From Bacteroidales bacterium (GTDB taxonomy: Bacteria; Bacteroidota; Bacteroidia; Bacteroidales; UBA932): a DNA stretch of 64,000 bases. The stretch is from positions 1 to 64,000 of the forward strand of contig JAFRSW010000001.1 of NCBI GenBank assembly GCA_017427385.1. Reading direction: 5' to 3'. Both the position numbers and the translations under genes were made by a program. This document shows positions 41,553-49,980 of this stretch, piece after piece. Each line of letters begins with the position of its first letter. Within the stretch, counting starts at the first letter, position 1. The notes beneath the pieces are model-generated. The model did not search any database. It was not told where the DNA came from and saw only the letters and a list, made by a program, of their open reading frames with translations.

Positions 41553-44345
41553 ATGAAACGCCTGCTGACAACCATCCTGCCAATAACCATACTGTTCCTC
41601 CTGTTTGCCTGCTCTCCTCAGCCCGAACCGGAGCCCAAGACCGAAGAACCACAAACAGAAGAGCCGCAGGAACCGGAAGAAGAAAAAGCATCTCTCACCG
41701 TCAGCCCGGAAAGCATCTCCCTTCCCGGAACCAAAGCCCTGCTTTCCATTACCGTCACCTCCAACGTGGCATGGACGGTCTCTTCTACGGCAGACTGGCT
41801 CGGCACTACGCCGTCAAGCGGCCAGGGGAACGCCATGGTCGTGGTAGTAGCGAAAGACTATCGGGGAAAAGAGGAACCTCGCAACGCCGCCTTGCGCTTC
41901 AGCTACGAAGATCAATCCCTGGATGTCCCCGTTTCACAGACGGCTGAGCAGGAATTCAAGGGCACCGGGACCAAGGAAGACCCCTATCTCATATCCACGG
42001 AAGCAGACCTTAGAAACCTGAGCACCCTTACAAATGATTCATCCTCTGCAAACATTTACTGTGCAGCGCATTACAAACAGACGGCAGATATTTCCCTCTC
42101 GGACAAATTCACCCCGATTGCCCAGGGAGGCGTTTCATTCACCGGCAGCTACGATGGAGGCGGGCATACTATTGACGGCCTCAAGATCCTCTCGACAACT
42201 GTGAAGAAAGCTACCGGATTCATCGCAGTCGCATCCAATGCCGAAATACGCTCTATTCGCTTCACTAATGCGAATATCGATGCCGGGTATGTCTATAGCG
42301 GCACCGTCGTAGGCAAGGCCGATAAAACGACAGTCTATGATTGCGACGTCACAGGATTATTCCGTCAGTACACTGCCAGCCTCAACGTAGTTAATGAGGC
42401 TAACGAAGGGTTCTCCGGAGGCCTGGCCGGATGGGTGACGGACTGCACCATAGAGAAATGCGATCTCGATGCCGACGTGACCATCTACGGCAAATACAGC
42501 GGTGGCCTGATTGGCGTGGTGCAGAATTCCACGGTGGAAGACTGCCACCTGGCCAAGGAACGCACCGTCAATATCTACTACCATTGGAACGGAGGCCTGG
42601 TGGGCGTCATGCGCGGCGCAAAGGCGGCGATCCGCAACTGCTCCTTCGAAGGCAACCTTACCTCGGTGGGTTACATCCAGGGGGGCATCGTGGGCCAGGT
42701 GGAGGGAGGTAGGATCGAATACTGTGTACTAGGCAGTTACGGTTCCATCGGCAGCGACAAGTACTTCGTGGGCGGCATCGCGGGAGCGCTCGTGCCGGTA
42801 GATGAAATAACGGTGGACCACTGCGCCTGCTATGGCACCGTAAAAGGCCAGTATGCCGTTGGCGGCATCGCGGGCTACAGCGGGTTCCTGATCTCCAGCC
42901 TGAAAATATCTTCCGCCACCAAGCCGGTTACAATCTCCAACTGCGCGACCATCGGCTCGGAAATCACCGCGACCGGCAACAACGGCAACTCGAATCTCTA
43001 TTCCATAGCTTCCGGCATCCTGGGCTGGTCCCACGGCAGCAATAACCTTACTCTCAAAGGATGCTTCAGCCGTCCGGCCCTCATCCAGACCATCTCCGGC
43101 GGCAACAGGGGCGCCCTCGCCGGCATCCTCGCATATCAGAACTCCACCGGCAGCAACTGCAAGGTCTCGAACTGCTACTCCACCCTCACTCCCTCCTCCC
43201 TGCTCTCCTGCAACGACCTGGTGACCACTCTCGCTGGATATGACTTCTACGGAGCCATCTACTGCCGGGCCGTTCAGCCTACAAGCGTTTCCAACTGTTT
43301 CTGCGATGCTTCGCTGAAGACCGGCACGGGCGATGCCACGGAAAGCGGGCTGGAAGCCCTTCAGACCGCACAATTCGGAGACGGCACGCTGCTCGGCAAA
43401 CTGCAGGCATCCGCGGAAGGCACTGCCTGGATCGCAGGAGGAGACAATCTCCCGACCATCGAGGGCCTGCCGGCGGATCCCAACGTGAAACCCAAGGCTG
43501 CCAAGCGCGTGAGCGTCATCGGGGACTCCATCTCCACCTTCAGGGGATGGATTCCGGGAGGATACAGTGCGCACTACCCCGCCGCTGACGGTACCCTGAC
43601 ACTGGTGAACGAGACCTACTGGTACCGCCTGATCCACGACTATATGAAGAGTGCCGAACTCGACCAGAACATCGCTTTCTCGGCAACTACCGTAACAAAT
43701 ACAACAGACGAGAACTACGAAGCGCGATACGGCACCGCCACCAACAACTGGTTCAAGCACGACTTCGTCACCCGCTTCATAGAACACGGTGGATGCGGAC
43801 AACCGGACATCATCATCCTCCATGGAGGCACCAACGACTGGTCCCATAACGCCGATCCGCTGGCTCCCGGCGTAGCCATCCGCAACGATGCCAGCAACAT
43901 CTACGGCGGCGAAGCGCCGTCCAAGGACATCATGGATGCGATTTTCGCCAAGGCCGATGCCGCCACCACGCGGAGCGACGTCAACGCCCTGCCCGACGGC
44001 ACTTTCTGCGAAGCCTATGCGAAACTGCTTTGCCTGATCCGCGAGCGCTACCCCAAGTGCAAGGTCGTGTGCATTATCGGGGATTACGTCAGCATTTCCA
44101 TAGAGCAGTCGATTCTGCAGATTGCAGACCACTACGGTGCCAAAACCGTAAACCTCCTCCGCGTGAACGGTTTCAACGACCTTGGAGGATACTCCCTCTC
44201 CACGTTCAAGAATCAGGGAAGCCAGCCAAACATGCCCAAGCACGATTACTCCGGCAACGTGAACGGCTGCCATCCTAATTCGGCTTGCATGAAATTCATC
44301 GCAGAAAAGATTTATACTGAACTGGGCAGTTGGCTCGAAGAATAG
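41553..44345 (+). CDS. Surface lipoprotein: BACON domain, GLUG repeats and SGNH/GDSL hydrolase
   Basis: The ATG at 41553 gives MKRLLTTILPITILFLLFACSPQ, a lipoprotein signal, then a PEPEP/EEPQ linker. Residues about 45-130 form a BACON domain (SLPGTKALLSITVTSNVAWTV). About seven GLUG-type repeats follow, such as GGLAGWVTDCTIEKCDL and GGLIGVVQNSTVEDCHL. The last 280 residues are an SGNH hydrolase with VSVIGDSIS, LHGGTNDW and a final NGCHPN; the usual aspartate three residues before the histidine is asparagine. GLUG and BACON modules occur in adhesins and mucin-targeting proteins, and SGNH enzymes remove acetyl groups from glycans. Total length is 930 residues. Confidence 0.85.
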   Translation: MKRLLTTILPITILFLLFACSPQPEPEPKTEEPQTEEPQEPEEEKASLTVSPESISLPGTKALLSITVTSNVAWTVSSTADWLGTTPSSGQGNAMVVVVAKDYRGKEEPRNAALRFSYEDQSLDVPVSQTAEQEFKGTGTKEDPYLISTEADLRNLSTLTNDSSSANIYCAAHYKQTADISLSDKFTPIAQGGVSFTGSYDGGGHTIDGLKILSTTVKKATGFIAVASNAEIRSIRFTNANIDAGYVYSGTVVGKADKTTVYDCDVTGLFRQYTASLNVVNEANEGFSGGLAGWVTDCTIEKCDLDADVTIYGKYSGGLIGVVQNSTVEDCHLAKERTVNIYYHWNGGLVGVMRGAKAAIRNCSFEGNLTSVGYIQGGIVGQVEGGRIEYCVLGSYGSIGSDKYFVGGIAGALVPVDEITVDHCACYGTVKGQYAVGGIAGYSGFLISSLKISSATKPVTISNCATIGSEITATGNNGNSNLYSIASGILGWSHGSNNLTLKGCFSRPALIQTISGGNRGALAGILAYQNSTGSNCKVSNCYSTLTPSSLLSCNDLVTTLAGYDFYGAIYCRAVQPTSVSNCFCDASLKTGTGDATESGLEALQTAQFGDGTLLGKLQASAEGTAWIAGGDNLPTIEGLPADPNVKPKAAKRVSVIGDSISTFRGWIPGGYSAHYPAADGTLTLVNETYWYRLIHDYMKSAELDQNIAFSATTVTNTTDENYEARYGTATNNWFKHDFVTRFIEHGGCGQPDIIILHGGTNDWSHNADPLAPGVAIRNDASNIYGGEAPSKDIMDAIFAKADAATTRSDVNALPDGTFCEAYAKLLCLIRERYPKCKVVCIIGDYVSISIEQSILQIADHYGAKTVNLLRVNGFNDLGGYSLSTFKNQGSQPNMPKHDYSGNVNGCHPNSACMKFIAEKIYTELGSWLEE

Positions 44346-44351
44346 AATACC

Positions 44352-46586
44352 ATGAACACCCTTCTGATATCCATCCTTTGCTTCGGCATAATCGCCGGGC
44401 GGAACGCCACCACCGACGGATACGTCTATCTCGGCCACAATGAAGACGAGTGGGGCGAGCAGATGCTCAACATCTACAACGTGCCCGCCACCAAGGACCG
44501 CGTGGCGTACCTATGGTTCGAGTTTCCCGGGGAGGCCTGCGGAGACTGCTATGCCAACGAATACGGCGTATGCATCGCATCCGACCAGTGCAAATCCCGC
44601 GAAGACCGGGCGCAGGGCAGCGTCCTCTACGAAGTGCGCACCACGGCCATACAGAAGGCCCGCACGGCGAGGGAGGCTGTTCACATAATCGGCTCTCTGA
44701 TAAACAGATACGGCTATGCGGATTCCGGGCGCTCATACCTGGTGGCCGACCAGAAGGAAGGCTGGGTAGTGGCGGTTGTAAAGGGCCGTCATTGGGTGGC
44801 CCAGCGCGTGCCGGACGACGAGATCGCCACCATCCCCAACTACTACACCATCGGAGAAATCAACCTGAAGGACACCGTCAACTTCCTGGGCAGCAAGGAT
44901 ATTATAAAGTACGCGCGCAAGCGCGGATGGTATAAGCCCAGGCGCGACGGGGCCTTCAGCTTCCGCAAGGCCTACGCCGATCCGAAGACTCTGACCGACA
45001 GCCACAATATCAAGCGGCATACGCTCGCGCAGAACACCTTCTTCGGGGACTTCCAAGCCGATGTCTTCTCCCGCAAGCCTATGCACAAGTTCCACCGCAG
45101 GCATTTATCACAGCTGCTCACCGAGCCACCCATCTGCAACAAGAACACGGTCCTGACCACCGTATTCACCATGAATCCGGCCTTCCCTCCGAAGAGCGGG
45201 ACGGTAATCTGGGTGGGGTATCCGAACCAGGATGCCGCCAGCCAGAGCCAGTGGACGGTGCTCACGAAGGCGCCTGAATCCTGCCACCGCTACGCCACGG
45301 CCGACGAAGCGCTGGAAAAACATTTTACCGACACCGGCAACTACCGCCAGCGCTGGCCGAATCACTTCTACTGGCATTATCTCTTCCCGGAGACCAACAT
45401 CGACGTCATCCCCCACGACTTCACGGTATACGTTCCTAAGCAGCCCAGGAGAGAGTCCGAACGGGATATCACCAGGACCGGGGATACATTCAACGACCAT
45501 TTCCATGTGTTGCAGGATGATTCCCGCGGCCTGCTCTACGCCTTCTGGACTCAAGGGTCCTTCGAGGCGGCGAACGACGAGCACGTGGTCTTTGCGCGTA
45601 GCGCGGATGGCGGCCGCACCTGGACGGATCCCGTCATCATCGCCGGCTCCGCCACCCTCGCGGACCCCAAACCCGTAGCCGCGTGGCAGCAACCTATGCT
45701 TAGCAAGAGCGGGCGCCTCTACTGCCTCTGGAACCAGGAGACCACCCTCAAGAAACACCTCTGTGGCAGCCTGTGCGGCCGATATTCCGATGACTGCGGG
45801 CAGACCTGGTCCGCCCCGGAGACCATCCCCTTCCCTATCCGTTTCAAGGAAGATCCGGCCGATCCCAACATTCCGCCGGTGTGGTGCATGTGGCAGAGGC
45901 CGCTTCGCCTGGGGCAGGATGGGAAGTATCTGGCAGGATGCTCGCGCTACGACCGCAGTGATGTCAGCCGGGTGGAGTTCTGGCAGTACGAGAACATAGA
46001 CGAGGACCCCGAAATCCGGGATATCCGTATATCCTTCTTCAACACCGGGGATGAGGCTTTCGACGGCTCGAAGGTGGAAAATGACGTGGCCTACGTGGCC
46101 CGGGAGCCGCATTCGATAGAGGAAGCCTGCATCGTGGGCCTGCCGGACGGGCGCCTGTTCGCGGTGATGCGTTCCTCGCTCGGGCATCCTGTATGGGCCG
46201 TGAGCGATGATGCCGGCCGGCACTGGAGCCGCCCGGAGATATTGCGCATGCGCGACGGCGGTCCAGCCATCCTGCATCCACGCTCCCCCTGCCCCATCTA
46301 CGACTACGCCGGGCCCGAAGCACGGAGCGGACGCTACTTCCTGATGGTGCATAACAGCTTCGATTTCAACGGGATGACCTCGTATCAGATGCGCGGGCCC
46401 ATGTATCGCCTGGACGGGACCTTCGTGCCGGGGGCACACCAGCCCGTGTGGTTTGCGGAGGGCGTGCTGTTCTCGCCGAGGGATACGGGAAACTCCTTCT
46501 ACACCAGCTACACTGCGCTTAGCGGAGAAGGAGTCCTGTGGTTCGGCGACCAGAAATTCTATCTGTTCGGGAAGCGGATGCTATAG
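44352..46586 (+). CDS. C69 dipeptidase-like domain fused to a sialidase-like (BNR) domain
   Basis: The 744-residue protein starts six bases after the preceding gene. Residues 10-360 resemble C69 (PepD-type) N-terminal-nucleophile peptidases: CFGIIAGRNATTDGYVYLGHNEDEWG matches CTxxxVGxxASxDGSxxxxRNxD, so Cys10 would be the nucleophile after removal of nine residues. Residues about 375-744 hold a beta-propeller with three Asp boxes (SADGGRTW, SDDCGQTW, SDDAGRHW) and the EEACIVGLPDGRLFAVMRSS segment of sialidases. The short hydrophobic start may be propeptide or a weak signal. Such a fusion is unfamiliar to me; activity of both parts is inferred. Confidence 0.78.
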   Translation: MNTLLISILCFGIIAGRNATTDGYVYLGHNEDEWGEQMLNIYNVPATKDRVAYLWFEFPGEACGDCYANEYGVCIASDQCKSREDRAQGSVLYEVRTTAIQKARTAREAVHIIGSLINRYGYADSGRSYLVADQKEGWVVAVVKGRHWVAQRVPDDEIATIPNYYTIGEINLKDTVNFLGSKDIIKYARKRGWYKPRRDGAFSFRKAYADPKTLTDSHNIKRHTLAQNTFFGDFQADVFSRKPMHKFHRRHLSQLLTEPPICNKNTVLTTVFTMNPAFPPKSGTVIWVGYPNQDAASQSQWTVLTKAPESCHRYATADEALEKHFTDTGNYRQRWPNHFYWHYLFPETNIDVIPHDFTVYVPKQPRRESERDITRTGDTFNDHFHVLQDDSRGLLYAFWTQGSFEAANDEHVVFARSADGGRTWTDPVIIAGSATLADPKPVAAWQQPMLSKSGRLYCLWNQETTLKKHLCGSLCGRYSDDCGQTWSAPETIPFPIRFKEDPADPNIPPVWCMWQRPLRLGQDGKYLAGCSRYDRSDVSRVEFWQYENIDEDPEIRDIRISFFNTGDEAFDGSKVENDVAYVAREPHSIEEACIVGLPDGRLFAVMRSSLGHPVWAVSDDAGRHWSRPEILRMRDGGPAILHPRSPCPIYDYAGPEARSGRYFLMVHNSFDFNGMTSYQMRGPMYRLDGTFVPGAHQPVWFAEGVLFSPRDTGNSFYTSYTALSGEGVLWFGDQKFYLFGKRML

Positions 46587-47537
46587 TTTTTCCATCAGCA
46601 TCCAGGCATTGATGACGGCGCGTTCGGTGCCGTCCGAAGGCTTGTTCCGTATCTGGAACTTATCTGTGAAAGGATCGCGGACAAGGAGCTGCGTGGAGCC
46701 GCCACCGTCGAGGTTTACGGCACGGTCGCAGCCGAGAGCCTCGAATATGCACCCCATTTCGTCGTAGGTCATGCCTTCAGACACTCCCTCGTTCCTGCCA
46801 TCCACGACGAAGAAATACACAAAATTATCTTTTGTATAGCCTATTGCAGTGCGTGGATGCCTGTCGTCCGCAGGCCAGGATGAATTGTCTACCTGTTTTC
46901 CGTCCCATGTGAGCATGAGGCCTGATCCCGTCACGTTGGGGAAGAGGGTTGCATCGGCAGAATAGAAGGAACTGTAGTCTATGTTTATCTTGTTATCTGA
47001 AGAACAACTGACGAAAGATATGCCCTGCTTGTTGCCGGAGGGCTCGAAAGTGGAACTGATTACATAGCCGTTGCTATGGACGGGGCCTCTGGGAACGAAT
47101 GTTTTCGTGTTCCAAAAGTCTGCATTGATCATGGCTATTACGAGTCCACCCTTCAGATCCAGGTTATAAGCCATGGTGGTAAGGGTGCGCCTGGGCCATT
47201 CGCCGGCAGGTTTTTCCATGGAAGGGAGCGCAACGCGCGCAAATATGCTGTCCCTGTCGAGATCGGCGGAAATGATGAAGATGTTCTCCTTCATGCCGTT
47301 TGTGAGCGTGACCGTGAGATCGGCCTCCAGGACACCTCCGGTGAGGGTTGTGGTGCTGGAGGAGGCGATTTCCTTGATTACGGAGGCTTTCTTCACCAGA
47401 TTCAGAACGTCGGGCATTTCCCGGTATTGTACCGGTTCTTCTTCCGGCGGAAGCTCATTACCGTTTTCCGGCTTGTTGCATCCATAAAATAAAAGGCCGG
47501 AAAGCAGAATCAGGAAGATAATTGGCGTCTTTTTCAT
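46581..47537 (-). CDS. Phosphodiester glycosidase (NAGPA-like) lipoprotein
   Basis: The ATG at 47537 gives MKKTPIIFLILLSGLLFYGCNK, a lipoprotein signal; the protein has 318 residues. The NAGPA/DUF2233 domain shows VIAMINADFW, GSGLMLTWDG, HPRTAIGYTKDN, VVDGRNEGVSEGMTYDEMG and VNLDGGGSTQLLV. Mammalian uncovering enzyme removes GlcNAc from phosphodiester-linked mannose; bacterial relatives act on sugar phosphodiesters. Six bases at its 3' end overlap the converging fusion gene. It starts 14 bases from the divergent DUF4838-type gene. Confidence 0.9.
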   Translation of the reverse strand: MKKTPIIFLILLSGLLFYGCNKPENGNELPPEEEPVQYREMPDVLNLVKKASVIKEIASSSTTTLTGGVLEADLTVTLTNGMKENIFIISADLDRDSIFARVALPSMEKPAGEWPRRTLTTMAYNLDLKGGLVIAMINADFWNTKTFVPRGPVHSNGYVISSTFEPSGNKQGISFVSCSSDNKINIDYSSFYSADATLFPNVTGSGLMLTWDGKQVDNSSWPADDRHPRTAIGYTKDNFVYFFVVDGRNEGVSEGMTYDEMGCIFEALGCDRAVNLDGGGSTQLLVRDPFTDKFQIRNKPSDGTERAVINAWMLMEKL

Positions 47538-47554
47538 ACATTTGCAAAGATATG
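47535..47554. promoter_or_regulatory. Symmetric divergent promoter with both start codons in the palindrome
   Basis: The 20 bases fit the palindrome CATAnnTTTGCAAAnnTATG. The plus strand reads TACATTTG (47537-47544) with the ATG at 47552; the minus strand reads TATCTTTG with the ATG ending at 47537. Each -7 box is seven bases from its own start codon. Confidence 0.7.
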
Positions 47555-49102
47555 AAAAAAGTGCTGATACTGGTAGTCGTGGCGTATGCTTTGTGTTCCT
47601 GCGCGGCAAAGCGGGATTCCGGCGCACTCGAGATGCGCGGCGTAGTTCTTTCAACTAAGGAACTCGCTGAGGTAGACTGGGTTACGCTTGCTGCAAACAG
47701 CGGCCTGAACACAATAGGAACTCATATAACGCCGTCCGAAGTGGTGGCTTTCCTGCCGACTCCGGAGGGCGCGCAGTTCCGGAAAGACTGCAAACGGAAT
47801 GGAATAGCGGTAGAGCACCAACTGCACGCTATGGGTGAATTGCTCCCGAGGGATTTGTTCGAAGAAGATCCTTCCATGTTCCGGATGGATTCCACCGGGC
47901 AGAGGACTCCGGACTGCAACTGCTGCGCGCATTCGGAAAAAGCGCTTGATATAATAGCGGAGAATGCCGCTAAACTGGCTGCGATCCTTAAACCGGACAA
48001 CCACCGCTACTATTTCTGGCTGGACGATAACGTCCCCACATGCTATTGCGAACGGTGCAGGAAGTATTCACCGAGCGAACAGGCGCTTATCATAGAAAAC
48101 AGGATGCTCCGCGAGATACGTAAGGTGGACAGTAAGGCAAAACTGGCGCATTTGGCCTACTCTTTCTATATGGATCCTCCAGCAAAGGTTAAGCCGGAAG
48201 AAGGTATATTCCTGGAATTCGCACCGATATACAGATCGTGGGATGTGCCGCTGACGGAAACTGAAGCGCTTTGCCCCCGTGGATACCCAGTCAGCAACGG
48301 CGACAATCTGCGCTGGCTGGAGGAGAACCTGAAAGTATTCCCTGCAGAAGATGCAGTCGTGCTGGAATACTGGCTGGACGTTTCGCTGTTCAGCAGATGG
48401 AAGCGTCCGGCTGTGGAACTGCCCTGGCATGGCGATGTATGCGCGAGCGACCTGGCGACTTATGCGTCGTATGGCATAAAGAACGTAACGTCCTTTGCCG
48501 TTTACATGGACTCCGACTACTTCGAGCGCTTCCCGTCGACCATCCGGGCGATCGAAGAATACGGACAGATGTTGGGCAGCCTCAAGACTTTCACCGGCCT
48601 TACCGACTGGTGGAACAATGTTACAGATTCTACAATTGTTACAATTTCTAAAGACACCGGAAGGCTTCACATTTCATTCGAAGTCAAGGATGACACCCCG
48701 GTTTTCAACGATAGCGACGACGAACGTTCCGTAGATTTCTCGGACAGAGTGGAAGTTTTCCTCAGCTGTGATCCTGATATGAAATACTACTACGGATTTG
48801 AAATAGATCCTCGTGGCAAGGTGATGGATTACAAGAATTCCTACTATCGCCAATTCGACTATGGATGGAATTCAGGGCTGGTAGCAAGCGGAAAGCCGCA
48901 CGAAGGCGGCTACAGGGTGGATGTAAGCTTCACTGTGGACTTTCTTAAAGAAGCAGGAGTGCTCCAGGAGGACGGATCGTTCATCATTGGATTATACCGC
49001 GCCGAAGCAGTTACTCCGGACGATATACGCTGGTATTCGCTGATAAATCCGCACACGCCGGAACCCGACTTCCACGTCCCGGCATCGCTGTTCAGATACT
49101 AA
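47552..49102 (+). CDS. DUF4838-like lipoprotein with C-terminal CBM9-like domain
   Basis: The ATG at 47552 gives MKKVLILVVVAYALCSCAAK, a lipoprotein signal; 516 residues in all. The central part has CNCCAHSEKALDIIAENAAKLAAILKPD, YYFWLDDNVPTCYCERCRKYSPSEQAL and a TIM-barrel-like course with WHGD and YLDVSLF-type strands, as in DUF4838 proteins related to family 20 glycosidases. Residues about 375-516 fit a CBM9-like sugar-binding fold (SDRVEVFLSCDPDMKYYYGFEIDPRGKVMD). A role in binding or cutting glycans at the surface is likely. Stops overlap with the converging YpfJ-type gene by four bases. Confidence 0.75.
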   Translation: MKKVLILVVVAYALCSCAAKRDSGALEMRGVVLSTKELAEVDWVTLAANSGLNTIGTHITPSEVVAFLPTPEGAQFRKDCKRNGIAVEHQLHAMGELLPRDLFEEDPSMFRMDSTGQRTPDCNCCAHSEKALDIIAENAAKLAAILKPDNHRYYFWLDDNVPTCYCERCRKYSPSEQALIIENRMLREIRKVDSKAKLAHLAYSFYMDPPAKVKPEEGIFLEFAPIYRSWDVPLTETEALCPRGYPVSNGDNLRWLEENLKVFPAEDAVVLEYWLDVSLFSRWKRPAVELPWHGDVCASDLATYASYGIKNVTSFAVYMDSDYFERFPSTIRAIEEYGQMLGSLKTFTGLTDWWNNVTDSTIVTISKDTGRLHISFEVKDDTPVFNDSDDERSVDFSDRVEVFLSCDPDMKYYYGFEIDPRGKVMDYKNSYYRQFDYGWNSGLVASGKPHEGGYRVDVSFTVDFLKEAGVLQEDGSFIIGLYRAEAVTPDDIRWYSLINPHTPEPDFHVPASLFRY

Positions 49103-49968
49103 AGCTGGCTGTCCTTCAGGCTGAAGGTATCTCCCTGGGAGATGTCTCCCGTATCCATACCCTTCTTCAGCCAGCGGTTACGCTGGGCTGCAGTGCCATG
49201 GGTGAAGGATTCCTCCACGACATAGCCCTGGGAGCGCTTCTGGATGTAGTCGTCGCCGATTACGGATGCGCAGTTCAGGGCTTCTTCCAGGTCGCCCTTC
49301 TCTATGGAACTGAACATCTGCTTCTCGTAATGGGCCCACACGCCAGCGAAGAAATCCGCCTGGAGTTCGAGCCGGACGCTGAGTCTGTTGGCGTCGGTCT
49401 TGCTTGCACGGGACCTTTGCTGGTTCACCTGGCCAAGTATTCCAAGAAGGTTCTGCACATGATGCCCGACTTCATGGGCGATAACGTAGGCATAGGCGAA
49501 GTCGCCATCGGCACCAAGCTGTTTCTTCATGGAAGTGAAGAAACTCAGGTCTATGTAGACTGTCTGGTCTGCGGAGCAGTAGAAGGGGCCCATGGCAGCC
49601 TGGCCGGTGCCGCAGCCTGTGGCTGTCGCATTGGTGTAAAGCACCAGTTTCGGTGCGCGGTATGCACCGAGTTTTGCAGACTTGAAATAAGCCGTCCACA
49701 CATCTTCCGTGCTGGCCAGTATCTGGCTGGAAAACTTGGCGAGGGCCTGTTCTTCGGCAGTGAATTCACGGGTAACTTCTGTTGTCTGAGTGCCAAGGCC
49801 TCCGGAATTGGAAACATTCTGAATCACGTCTCCGAGGTCCCCGCCCATAAGGAGGGTGATAAGGCCTACAATCAAAACTCCGCCGAGCCCCAGCCCGGTT
49901 GCAGCGCCGCCGCTCATTCTTCTGCGGTCTTCTACATTGCCGCTTTCGCGGCGTCCGTCCATTTTCAT
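49099..49968 (-). CDS. YpfJ-type neutral zinc metallopeptidase (PF04228)
   Basis: The 289-residue protein has a cytoplasmic start with RRRMSGG, a glycine-rich membrane helix (GGAATGLGLGGVLIVGLITLLMGG), and the domain with FYCSADQTVYIDLSFF, the zinc motif VIAHEVGHHVQNLLG, LELQADFFAGVWAHY and the tail FTHGTAAQRNRWLKKGMDTGDI. All family motifs are intact. The physiological substrate is unknown. It follows the S41 protease start region on the same strand after 12 bases. Confidence 0.93.
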   Translation of the reverse strand: MKMDGRRESGNVEDRRRMSGGAATGLGLGGVLIVGLITLLMGGDLGDVIQNVSNSGGLGTQTTEVTREFTAEEQALAKFSSQILASTEDVWTAYFKSAKLGAYRAPKLVLYTNATATGCGTGQAAMGPFYCSADQTVYIDLSFFTSMKKQLGADGDFAYAYVIAHEVGHHVQNLLGILGQVNQQRSRASKTDANRLSVRLELQADFFAGVWAHYEKQMFSSIEKGDLEEALNCASVIGDDYIQKRSQGYVVEESFTHGTAAQRNRWLKKGMDTGDISQGDTFSLKDSQL

Positions 49969-49980
49969 ATAATTATATGG

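Noticed and set aside
41422..41691. Minus-strand frame with hydrophobic start
   Set aside because: It overlaps the start of the lipoprotein gene; the hydrophobic part is the reverse of the promoter and signal region, without promoter or family support.
42729..44438. 569-codon frame opposite the SGNH lipoprotein gene
   Set aside because: Same cause; the plus-strand product has clear motifs and a signal peptide.
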